From NCBI GenBank assembly GCA_020852715.1, contig JADZAE010000041.1, positions 1-48,308 on the forward strand: a stretch of 48,308 bases of DNA. The letters are read 5' to 3'. Position 1 is the first letter of the stretch. Every line of letters begins with the position of its first letter. Under the pieces are notes generated by a model. That model did no database searches, was not told the origin of the DNA, and saw only the letters and a program-made list of their open reading frames with translations. The position numbers and the translations under genes were made by a program. Shown here one piece after another: positions 42,492 through 48,308 of the stretch. This stretch comes from Deltaproteobacteria bacterium (lineage in GTDB: Bacteria > Bdellovibrionota_C > UBA2361 > SZUA-149 > JADZAE01).

Positions 42492-43892
42492 TCAAGCAAC
42501 ATACGATGTCTTACTGAAAACGTTTAGTCGCACACCTGTCGAGATCTGTTCGGGTCTAACCTGAGTCAGTAGTTCAGTTTGTTTAAAGCCTTTATCTTTA
42601 AGCACCAGTACCAGCTTTTCCTCTTGCTCAAGTAGAAAATCTGCTATTTCCTGGTTCTCGACTGTAAAGCGAACCATGATTTCGCTTTTACTATGCGCCA
42701 CATCGATGTCGACTATGCCTAAGTGGGGAAGCGGAATGGAAATCTGAACGCGCTGCATGGGCTCCTTTGAAGAGGAAGCCTCTTCTTCCTCACCCTTACC
42801 CTTTTTCTTCACCCGATCCTCAGGCGGCAGCGAGATTTGTGCCTGGGCAAAAAGTCCATGGAAAATAAAAGGGAAAAGTATCATTGCTGGATCGCCAAGC
42901 GCCTGCATCACCGGATTCAACTGCGCAAGCGTTTCCTGGGCGCCGGCCAGCGTTTCTAGGCGCGAAGTTAATTGCGTCAATTCCGCAAGTGTTTTGGGAT
43001 CAATTGTTCTTGCCGAGGAAAGATAGCTGTTTAAAGCGGTAAGTATCTGCTGAGTAGTAGCGCTTTGTTGGGCCGGATTTTGCTCAAACGCAGCAAACTG
43101 TTCCAGTAGCCGTGCGCGCACAGCAATATCTTTGGTTTTAGTTGGCGTTTGTTCAGTTAGGTCCTTCCTCGCTGTATCAATGAGCTGCAGCAGCGTTTTT
43201 GCCGCTTGCTCCGGCGGTAGATTTTGCTCAAGGAATTTGGCTAATTGTTGGCTGAGAATTTCAATTGTTTTATGCGTATTTGTTGGCGTGAATTCAGCAA
43301 TAACTTTTTTAAACTCCTGCACTACTTGTTTGATCTGCTGGGCATTAATTGGCGAGTTGGCACTCATTAACTTTTCACTGAGCTGATTGCTGGAAATATG
43401 CTCAAGTAGTTCATTTAACAGTGGAGCAATTTGTTCGCGCAAAAAAGTTTTCACCTCAGCGGGCATGGTAGGGGAGGAAAGGATCTCTTTTAGGTCGATG
43501 TTTTTGTTGGTCGCCGTATCCAAAAAAGAATAAAGCGTTTGAATGACGAACTTTTTAACCTGTTGCTCTAAATTCTGAAAGATAGCTTGCCTCTCCAATA
43601 ACTGGGGGCGAGATAAATCCAGTATCTTAAAAATAAGTTGATCATTCTCAAAAAGGACTCTTGCCGTCAGCTTGTCGCCGCTTAATAAAAATTCAGGTAG
43701 TTGCGCCGGTATTAGTTGACCATTATAAAAAAGCATTCCTTGACCATTGCCCTGGTTTTGTCTGACGATAAGCTTGATGATGTCGCCGACATTAATTGTG
43801 GGGACATTGCCCGTTGGGGTAGCGGCCGCTGTGCTATCAAGCCGGATAGTGTTCAAGAGCGTGGATAGAGTATTTGGAGTTAATGGAGCCAT
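42492..43892 (-). CDS. FliK-like protein (hook-length control domain)
   Basis: 466 aa. The first ~90 residues contain a beta-rich segment (VGDIIKLIVRQNQGNGQGMLFYNGQLIPAQLP). The middle is long, helical and rich in Gln, Leu and Thr. The C-terminal ~90 residues (VQISIPLPHLGIVDIDVAHS, VRFTVENQEIADFLLEQEEKL, VLKDKGFKQTELLTQV) match the Flg_hook domain of FliK, which switches export specificity at the end of hook assembly. FliK-like proteins without flagella are known in many genomes. No flagellar gene adjoins it, so a flagellar role is uncertain. The ribosome site is weak. Confidence 0.62.
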   Translation of the reverse strand: MAPLTPNTLSTLLNTIRLDSTAAATPTGNVPTINVGDIIKLIVRQNQGNGQGMLFYNGQLIPAQLPEFLLSGDKLTARVLFENDQLIFKILDLSRPQLLERQAIFQNLEQQVKKFVIQTLYSFLDTATNKNIDLKEILSSPTMPAEVKTFLREQIAPLLNELLEHISSNQLSEKLMSANSPINAQQIKQVVQEFKKVIAEFTPTNTHKTIEILSQQLAKFLEQNLPPEQAAKTLLQLIDTARKDLTEQTPTKTKDIAVRARLLEQFAAFEQNPAQQSATTQQILTALNSYLSSARTIDPKTLAELTQLTSRLETLAGAQETLAQLNPVMQALGDPAMILFPFIFHGLFAQAQISLPPEDRVKKKGKGEEEEASSSKEPMQRVQISIPLPHLGIVDIDVAHSKSEIMVRFTVENQEIADFLLEQEEKLVLVLKDKGFKQTELLTQVRPEQISTGVRLNVFSKTSYVA

Positions 43893-43952
43893 AAACGGGT
43901 TTGTAATGTATTCTTCCTATTTCTGCCACCTTTCTTTGGCTACCCGGCAGCC

Positions 43953-44304
43953 TTGAGTCTTATACACAAGTCGTAAAAGGGTGGCTTGGTGATACATTTC
44001 TGCAACACTCTCGGCGATGCCGCCACGGGGGTAGATAATTTTGCAAACGCTTGTGGAGTGCGATCCATCTTTGAAAGCGAAGCGGATAAAGTGGGTCGCC
44101 TGCGCTCAATAGTTACACGGCATTTGGCGGCTTAGCCGCATACCGCAGCTGCCATTTCCAGCCGCGGCGCGTCTGATCTTCCGGCCTGCAGCCTCCAGAT
44201 CATGCCGCGCGCTCCATAGCGCACGCGGCATTTTCATAAGCCTATGGCGCTTACGTGTGCTGCTCTAAAGTAACGCATTTGATGGAGTTGTGTATAAGAC
44301 TCAG
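43953..44304. mobile_element. Non-autonomous element with Tn5/IS50-type ends
   Basis: 352 bp with terminal inverted repeats TTGAGTCTTATACACAAGT (43953-43971) and, in reverse, CTGAGTCTTATACACAACT (44304-44286). These match the Tn5/IS50 outside end CTGACTCTTATACACAAGT at 17 of 19 positions each. Flanks CCGGCAGCC / CCAGCAGCG agree at 7 of 9, as for a diverged 9-bp target duplication (IS50 makes 9 bp). The interior contains no transposase frame and is GC-rich with several small hairpins. The right edge is eight bases from the RNA-like element at 44313. Confidence 0.75.
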
Positions 44305-44312
44305 CCAGCAGC

Positions 44313-44498
44313 GTAAGCCTTCACGGATTATTACTAATAGCGTTCCGGATGTATTACAAATATGAACATTTACAATTATTTACTGACGTTTCCTAATCGG
44401 AAACGACTAATCTTGTGAAGGCTTAGTCTTCGTCCCCCCATAGTTTTGCTTCGCAAAACTTGCCCCCTCTGGGGGCTTTTGAATAGAAACTCAGTAAA
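44313..44498 (+). ncRNA. Structured RNA candidate, copy 2 of a two-copy element
   Basis: Read on the plus strand: closing stem TAAGCCTTCAC (44314-44324) with GTGAAGGCTTA (44415-44425), inner hairpin CGTTTCC-TAATC-GGAAACG (44387-44405), perfect hairpin AGTTTTGC-TTC-GCAAAACT (44442-44460), then GCCCCC-TCT-GGGGGC (44462-44476) followed by TTTT. The upstream segment GTCCCCCC (44432-44439) could instead pair with the GGGGGC arm, as in an attenuator. The downstream AGAAACTCAGTAAA is also conserved with copy 1. Lies 142 bp before sppA on the same strand. Confidence 0.55.
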
Positions 44499-44639
44499 GG
44501 TTGTGAACGGGTACGCCGGCAGCCTGGTGGCGCCCGGCGGGGACAGAGAAAGCAAAGCGGCGTTGTTTCTGATTGACAGTAAAAAGATCTATTTTGTAAG
44601 GAGTTATGCGGGAAAGGAATTAATGAACAGGGGAGTATT

Positions 44640-45578
44640 ATGATCTCTTTTATAAAGCGTATCGGATCTTTTTTTAACGGCATAGCAGCTGCGTTGGGTT
44701 GGCTTTTTATTATTTTTAATGTGCTTTTACTGATGGCAGTTTTATCAATAATTGGAGGCGGCAGTGTTGAACTGGACGATCTAACCTCCAAACTAAAAAG
44801 CGACAAGGTGGTTGCCGTATTGAATTTAGAAGGCGAAATCGGCAGCATGATTAATGTAAGCGAGTTTCGCGAAGAGCTGGATAAGCAAGTCAATAATTCC
44901 AAGGTAAAGGGAATTGTGGTGCGCATTGATTCACCCGGAGGCACAGTGGGTGGATCAGAAGATCTTTATTATGCGATAAAAAGTGCCAAAGAGAAAAAAC
45001 CGGTCATTTGTTCATTAGGCGATGTCGCCGCATCGGGGGGTTTATATGTGGCCTCTGCTTGTGACAAAGTGGTGACCAACAAAGGCACTTTAACCGGTTC
45101 CATCGGTGTAATCATGATGATGCCTAACTTTTCTTCCATCATGTCTAAGTATGACCTAGAAATGACGGTGATTAAGAGTGGTGAGTTTAAAGATAGCGGT
45201 TCACCCTTTAGGAAACTTTCGGACAGCGACAGAGAATTATTGCAAACTTTAGTAGGGGAAAGTCACAATCAGTTTGTTCAAGCGGTCGCTCAGGGGCGAG
45301 GCCTGAAAGAAGAGGATGTGCGAAAATTTGCCGATGGACGCATCATATTAGGAGAAGATGCTGTTGCTTTAGGCTTAGCCGATGAAATTGGTGATGTGAG
45401 CAAAGCGGCAAAACTTGTCTTAGCCAAGCTATCTCTTGAAGGGGAGCCGGAGGTGGTCTACCCGGAGAAGAAAAAGGGCTTTGAAAAACTGGTTGATAAT
45501 TTGGTGAAAAGCAAGCTATTTAGTATATTTACAAGCTCTTATAATGGGGCTCAGTTACGATATCAGTGGATTTATTAG
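44640..45578 (+). CDS. sppA: Signal peptide peptidase SppA (short form)
   Basis: 312 aa. Start ATG 44640 with GGGGAG upstream. One N-terminal membrane anchor (about 20-39), then a serine protease domain that degrades leftover signal peptides in the membrane. Catalytic Ser is S132 in DVAASGGLYVAS and the general-base Lys is K184 in SGEFKDSGSP. The supporting block RIDSPGGTVGGSEDLYYAI is complete. This is the single-domain (~300 aa) form rather than the duplicated E. coli enzyme. No co-operonic partner is evident. Confidence 0.95.
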   Translation: MISFIKRIGSFFNGIAAALGWLFIIFNVLLLMAVLSIIGGGSVELDDLTSKLKSDKVVAVLNLEGEIGSMINVSEFREELDKQVNNSKVKGIVVRIDSPGGTVGGSEDLYYAIKSAKEKKPVICSLGDVAASGGLYVASACDKVVTNKGTLTGSIGVIMMMPNFSSIMSKYDLEMTVIKSGEFKDSGSPFRKLSDSDRELLQTLVGESHNQFVQAVAQGRGLKEEDVRKFADGRIILGEDAVALGLADEIGDVSKAAKLVLAKLSLEGEPEVVYPEKKKGFEKLVDNLVKSKLFSIFTSSYNGAQLRYQWIY

Positions 45579-45641
45579 CATTTGTGCTCATGCTATGAAT
45601 ACTGAGCTGATTCTGGAATAGTTATACGCGATGGGGAGACA

Positions 45642-46355
45642 ATGGATGATTCAATAGCAAAATTGCTAGTGATCGAGGACGAAGAAGCCGTACGCACCGG
45701 AATTACTGAAATTTTAATGGCCGAGAAATACGAAGTCGTTGCCTGCGAGGATGGCGTATGTGGGCTAGAGAAATTCAAGACCGAAAACGCTGACCTGGTT
45801 ATTCTTGATGTAATGATGCCTAAAATGGATGGTTTTGAAGTGTTACGGCAAATCAGAGCAGTGAAATCCATGACTCCTGTTTTAATGCTCACCGCTAAAG
45901 CAGCTGAAGTAGACAAAGTTGTTGGCTTGGAAATTGGTGCCGATGACTATCTGACAAAGCCCTTTAGTATGAGAGAGTTTTTAGCACGCGTAAAAGCACT
46001 ACTTCGTCGTTCAGCTGTTAAGGCTGCAAATGGTGATGCCCAGCTAGCTGAATTAGCTACTTTGACCATTGGTAGCGTAGTGATAGATTTTAAGTCATAC
46101 CGTGCCCATAAGGGAGAAATGGAAATAGATCTTTCGGCGAAAGAATACGATCTTCTTAAATGCTTGGCCAGCCGGCCGGATATCCCGGTGAGCCGGAATC
46201 AGCTTCTTGACGAGGTTTGGGGCTATAATAGTTATCCAACGACAAGAACTGTTGATAATTTCATTGCGCGCCTCAGACGAAAAGTGGAAGACGAGCCGGA
46301 AAACCCCCGTCATATTCTTACTGTCCATGGCGTCGGATACAAATTCGTGCAATAA
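45642..46355 (+). CDS. OmpR/PhoB-family response regulator
   Basis: 237 aa. Receiver domain 1-120: acidic pair E12/D13, phosphoacceptor D56 in LVILDVMMPKMDG, and the conserved Lys in DDYLTKPFSMREFLARV. A DNA-binding winged helix occupies about 135-235 (ISAKEYDLLKCLASRP-like DLSAKEYDLLKCLASRP, RNQLLDEVWGY, RTVDNFIARLRRKVE, ILTVHGVGYKFV). Ribosome site GGGGAGACA. No histidine kinase lies next to it in the window, so its partner is encoded elsewhere. Confidence 0.93.
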   Translation: MDDSIAKLLVIEDEEAVRTGITEILMAEKYEVVACEDGVCGLEKFKTENADLVILDVMMPKMDGFEVLRQIRAVKSMTPVLMLTAKAAEVDKVVGLEIGADDYLTKPFSMREFLARVKALLRRSAVKAANGDAQLAELATLTIGSVVIDFKSYRAHKGEMEIDLSAKEYDLLKCLASRPDIPVSRNQLLDEVWGYNSYPTTRTVDNFIARLRRKVEDEPENPRHILTVHGVGYKFVQ

Positions 46356-46456
46356 ATAATAAGCCTTCTGCAACGGTCCGAATATCGTTAATCATATCCT
46401 CAACTGTCAACTATGTCTTGGCCAATTCTAGTGTTACACTTTAGGGGCACACCGCG

Positions 46457-46786
46457 CTGAGTCTTATACACAAGTTGCTCACTAAGAATGTCGTGTTTTG
46501 ATTTTGGTACGAGATGGCTAGACGCAGCAAAAGTCATGTCCCCTGTGGAGCACAACCCATGTTGCGAAGCGACTGGGTCGCTTGAAGATCGCGTGAACCA
46601 AGCATTTCTCGGCATTAGCCGCCACTTTTAAGGTCATTGGGAAACCGACACGCCGGCGATCCAGTTGTTCGCTGACGCTCACAACATGAGTCTCTCTCTA
46701 TAATACGTCGCGCAAATTTAGGAGTTCGTGGAGCTAACGCTAGAACCCAATAAATAGCGTTTCGGAGACTTGTGTATAAGACTCAG
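46457..46786. mobile_element. Non-autonomous element with perfect Tn5/IS50-type ends
   Basis: 330 bp with perfect 19-bp terminal inverted repeats CTGAGTCTTATACACAAGT (46457-46475, and in reverse 46768-46786). The Tn5/IS50 outside end differs at one base (position 5). The longest internal frame is a 47-codon stretch (46488-46631) with no transposase likeness. The interior is unrelated to that of 43953-44304, so only the ends are shared. It sits inside another palindrome (see the finding). A target duplication is uncertain: GCACACCGCG and GCACCACGGG agree at 7 of 10. Confidence 0.8.
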
Positions 46787-46913
46787 GCACCACGGGTGCC
46801 CCTACAATTTCCGCGGACGTTTGGATTTTGGCGCATGCGGCGGCATTGCAAAGAATGTCGCTGCACAAAATTTAAATATTTTAAGGGAAGGGAAAAGGTA
46901 GGGAAAGGGGAAG

Positions 46914-46940
46914 AACCCCGCGCGGGATGCGCGCAGGGTT
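46914..46940 (-). terminator. Intrinsic terminator of the outer-membrane protein gene
   Basis: On the minus strand AACCCTGCGCGC-ATCCC-GCGCGGGGTT followed by CTTCCCCTTTCCC. A strong GC stem begins 11 bases after the stop codon; the tail is pyrimidine-rich rather than all T. Confidence 0.6.
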
Positions 46941-46950
46941 TTATTACGAC

Positions 46951-47814
46951 TTAGATGTCAAAGTGGTAGATGGCATCAGCGCCGACACGCCAATCAGTAA
47001 AACCATCTCCGCGACCACGATCCAATGGGAATTCGTAGCCAACACCGAAATCAATCTCATCCATACGATAACGAGCACCAACAGCCATGGATAGAGTATG
47101 AGTTCCGCCCGCATGTACCGATCCAACGTTAATTAGATCATTACCCTCATCCGCAAGGTCAAGGCGTGTTCCATCCTCATACACGTGGACATAATTTAAC
47201 TCCACAAATGGATAAAAGTTATCCATTTTGTAGCTGACGTGACCACTTAAATCCCAGAAAGAACTATCTTCGCTATCTACGCGCTGACGTAATCCGGAAT
47301 AAAGGATGTAATTAATATTATCCTTTTGACCACCAAAGCTGAGGAAAGGATTTACATTCCCTGAACCTTCGCCTTCCAGCACATCATCATCACCAATCGG
47401 CAGAGCATAGCGCAAACCAACAGTAATGATATCACTGGCACACTCAAGAGCAGTATATTTGAAGCCAAGATCAACATTCGACATACCGGTTTCATCATCC
47501 AACCCGGAAGATGAATCAGGATTAATCGAAATCAAACCGAACTTTGTAACGATGAATGACAAATCATCAGTTAACTTAGCACGAGCATGAACTTGATAGG
47601 CCTGAGCTGAACCACCTTCAGTGACAAAAGAGTCAGAAAAAGCATTGTTAACGAAGATAGTCCGCACTTCAGTTGTCTGACGAGGGTCTTCAAACTGAGT
47701 AGGGTGACTCCATGGCGAAACCATGCTTGCCAGATCATCCTCAGCATTAGCTAAAGGACAGCCCAGAGCCATGACAGCCGCAGCAAATAACATTTTAGTT
47801 TTTAAATGATGCAT
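46951..47814 (-). CDS. Outer-membrane beta-barrel protein
   Basis: 287 aa. Cleavable signal peptide (1-24, ending PLANA-ED). The mature protein is made of alternating polar/aromatic strands (VHARAKLTDDLSFIVTKFGL, VGLRYALPIGDD, FWDLSGHVSYKMDNFYPFVELNYVHV, TLSMAVGARYRMDEIDFGVGYEFPL) and ends DAIYHFDI, an aromatic-plus-hydrophobic barrel end. About 12 strands are expected. It resembles uncharacterised transporter-like barrels, but the substrate is unknown. Excellent ribosome site AGGAGGAATGTT and its own terminator: a monocistronic, probably well-expressed gene. Confidence 0.8.
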   Translation of the reverse strand: MHHLKTKMLFAAAVMALGCPLANAEDDLASMVSPWSHPTQFEDPRQTTEVRTIFVNNAFSDSFVTEGGSAQAYQVHARAKLTDDLSFIVTKFGLISINPDSSSGLDDETGMSNVDLGFKYTALECASDIITVGLRYALPIGDDDVLEGEGSGNVNPFLSFGGQKDNINYILYSGLRQRVDSEDSSFWDLSGHVSYKMDNFYPFVELNYVHVYEDGTRLDLADEGNDLINVGSVHAGGTHTLSMAVGARYRMDEIDFGVGYEFPLDRGRGDGFTDWRVGADAIYHFDI

Positions 47815-48308
47815 AACATTCCTCCTATATAAAAAATCGGTGCCCCTCGCGGAGCCATATCATAAAGATATTTTTACCTTGCCCTAGAATAACGGCAATA
47901 TTCTCGCATAGAAAACCTAGCTATACAAGAGTATAGCACTTAAAACATTTACGACAGTTTTTAACAAGAGGGAATTTTGCTTTAAGTAAAATGTCTTTTC
48001 AAATAATACGAACCATTCACTATTTTCACAGAGCTGGTGTACAAGATAGGCAAAGGGCAGGTTTTATCCCATTCCCAGGAAAGAAATTTAACCTAACTAT
48101 TCACTCATTTTCTTCAAAAATGAATGACGTTGGGTTTAATTTTGCTTAGCTCGTAATTCAGCCTGTTCTTGTTTTCTCGGCTTCATTATGAGCATTTTCG
48201 GGAAGGAATCGGGATTTCGCCCTTGTCACCATTCCTATTTCGCGGAGCCAGATTGAAAACTTTTTAAGGTTTCCCGAAGTTGAGCAACCACTCCACCCAA
48301 ACTAACGA
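47815..48308. other. Upstream region of outer-membrane protein gene
   Basis: No gene is seen. It contains the palindrome at 48089-48138. The first 200 bases are AT-rich, as for the promoter and leader of the barrel gene. Confidence 0.4.
48089..48138. repeat. Imperfect palindrome, related to 12346-12390
   Basis: TAACCTAACTATTCACTCAT followed by TTT pairs imperfectly with AAAATGAATGACGTTGGG followed by TTTA around CTTC. The central hairpin and the following ATGAATGA--GTTGGGTTTA order match the motif at 12346-12390. Confidence 0.45.

Larger units (their letters stand above)
46356..46950. other. Intergenic region holding mobile element and terminator
   Basis: No gene is supported. It contains the 330-bp element at 46457-46786, the outer arms of a split palindrome (46442-46450 and 46796-46804, TAGGGGCAC / GTGCCCCTA), and the terminator of the outer-membrane protein gene at 46914-46940. 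Confidence 0.5.

Noticed and set aside
44423..44944. Minus-strand open frame of 173 codons
   Set aside because: It covers the repeat element and the antisense strand of sppA; no codon-level likeness to a protein.
46488..46631. 47-codon frame inside the Tn5-ended element
   Set aside because: No transposase motif and no ribosome site; probably chance.
1..48308. CRISPR array, rRNA or tRNA genes
   Set aside because: No regularly spaced direct repeats, no rRNA landmarks and no complete tRNA cloverleaf were seen.

Overview
The window comes from a Gram-negative bacterium: it carries LptE (LPS assembly), two outer-membrane beta-barrel genes, lipoproteins with clear lipoboxes, and SppA. The gene mix is a single-chain glycyl-tRNA synthetase, a deltaproteobacterial-looking LptE, an 11-subunit nuo operon and a galU-linked zinc-ribbon protein. 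That mix resembles deltaproteobacteria-like lineages (Desulfobacterota, Bdellovibrionota and relatives) more than Enterobacteria, but the sequence alone does not fix the phylum. Moderate GC, long intergenic gaps, at least six broken genes and several families of short repeats suggest a chromosome losing genes under relaxed selection.

Layout. 1-1 kb: palindrome, terminator, a zinc-ribbon gene with an early stop, and a receiver-domain stub. 1-6.7 kb: metallophosphoesterase, a small helical protein, pyrE, leuS and lptE (leuS and lptE divergent). 7-11 kb: glyQS, a PiT phosphate transporter with its DUF47 partner, and a second small helical protein. 11-17 kb: fadL pseudogene, smpB, nagZ, osmC, then galU - zinc-ribbon - cmoA-like with coupled starts. 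17-20 kb: a gene-poor stretch, a leuA-like pseudogene, a lytic transglycosylase and a mobile-element remnant. 20-26 kb: thrombospondin-type-3 lipoprotein, a CorC/HlyC - coiled-coil - PHP cluster, a GspC-like protein and htpX. 26.5-30.5 kb: a membrane/spermidine-synthase fusion, then a graveyard holding a TPR pseudogene and a collapsed type III polyketide synthase / methyltransferase / flavin hydroxylase cluster. 30.6-41.4 kb: nuoABCDHIJKLMN plus a small terminal gene, all on the minus strand behind a good sigma70-like promoter. 41.5-48.3 kb: HEAT-repeat protein, FliK-like protein, sppA, an OmpR-type regulator and an outer-membrane protein, with two mobile elements between them.

The main discoveries are non-coding. 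(a) An element of about 186 bp occurs twice (24965-25150 and 44313-44498, opposite strands). Read in the strand that ends in a GC hairpin plus T-run, both stem differences between the copies change a G-C pair to a G-U pair, so each copy looks like a structured RNA with its own terminator. (b) Three non-autonomous elements (43953-44304, 46457-46786 and a decayed one at 19815-19950) end in 19-bp inverted repeats almost identical to the Tn5/IS50 outside end; no transposase is present here. (c) The relic at 29326-30539 has the gene content expected of an srsABC-like phenolic-lipid cluster, collapsed by deletions.

The central working system is the nuo operon. It encodes the membrane arm and the quinone-reducing arm of complex I without the NADH-oxidising subunits E, F and G, so the electron donor must be encoded elsewhere or may not be NADH. 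No rRNA, tRNA or CRISPR array was found.
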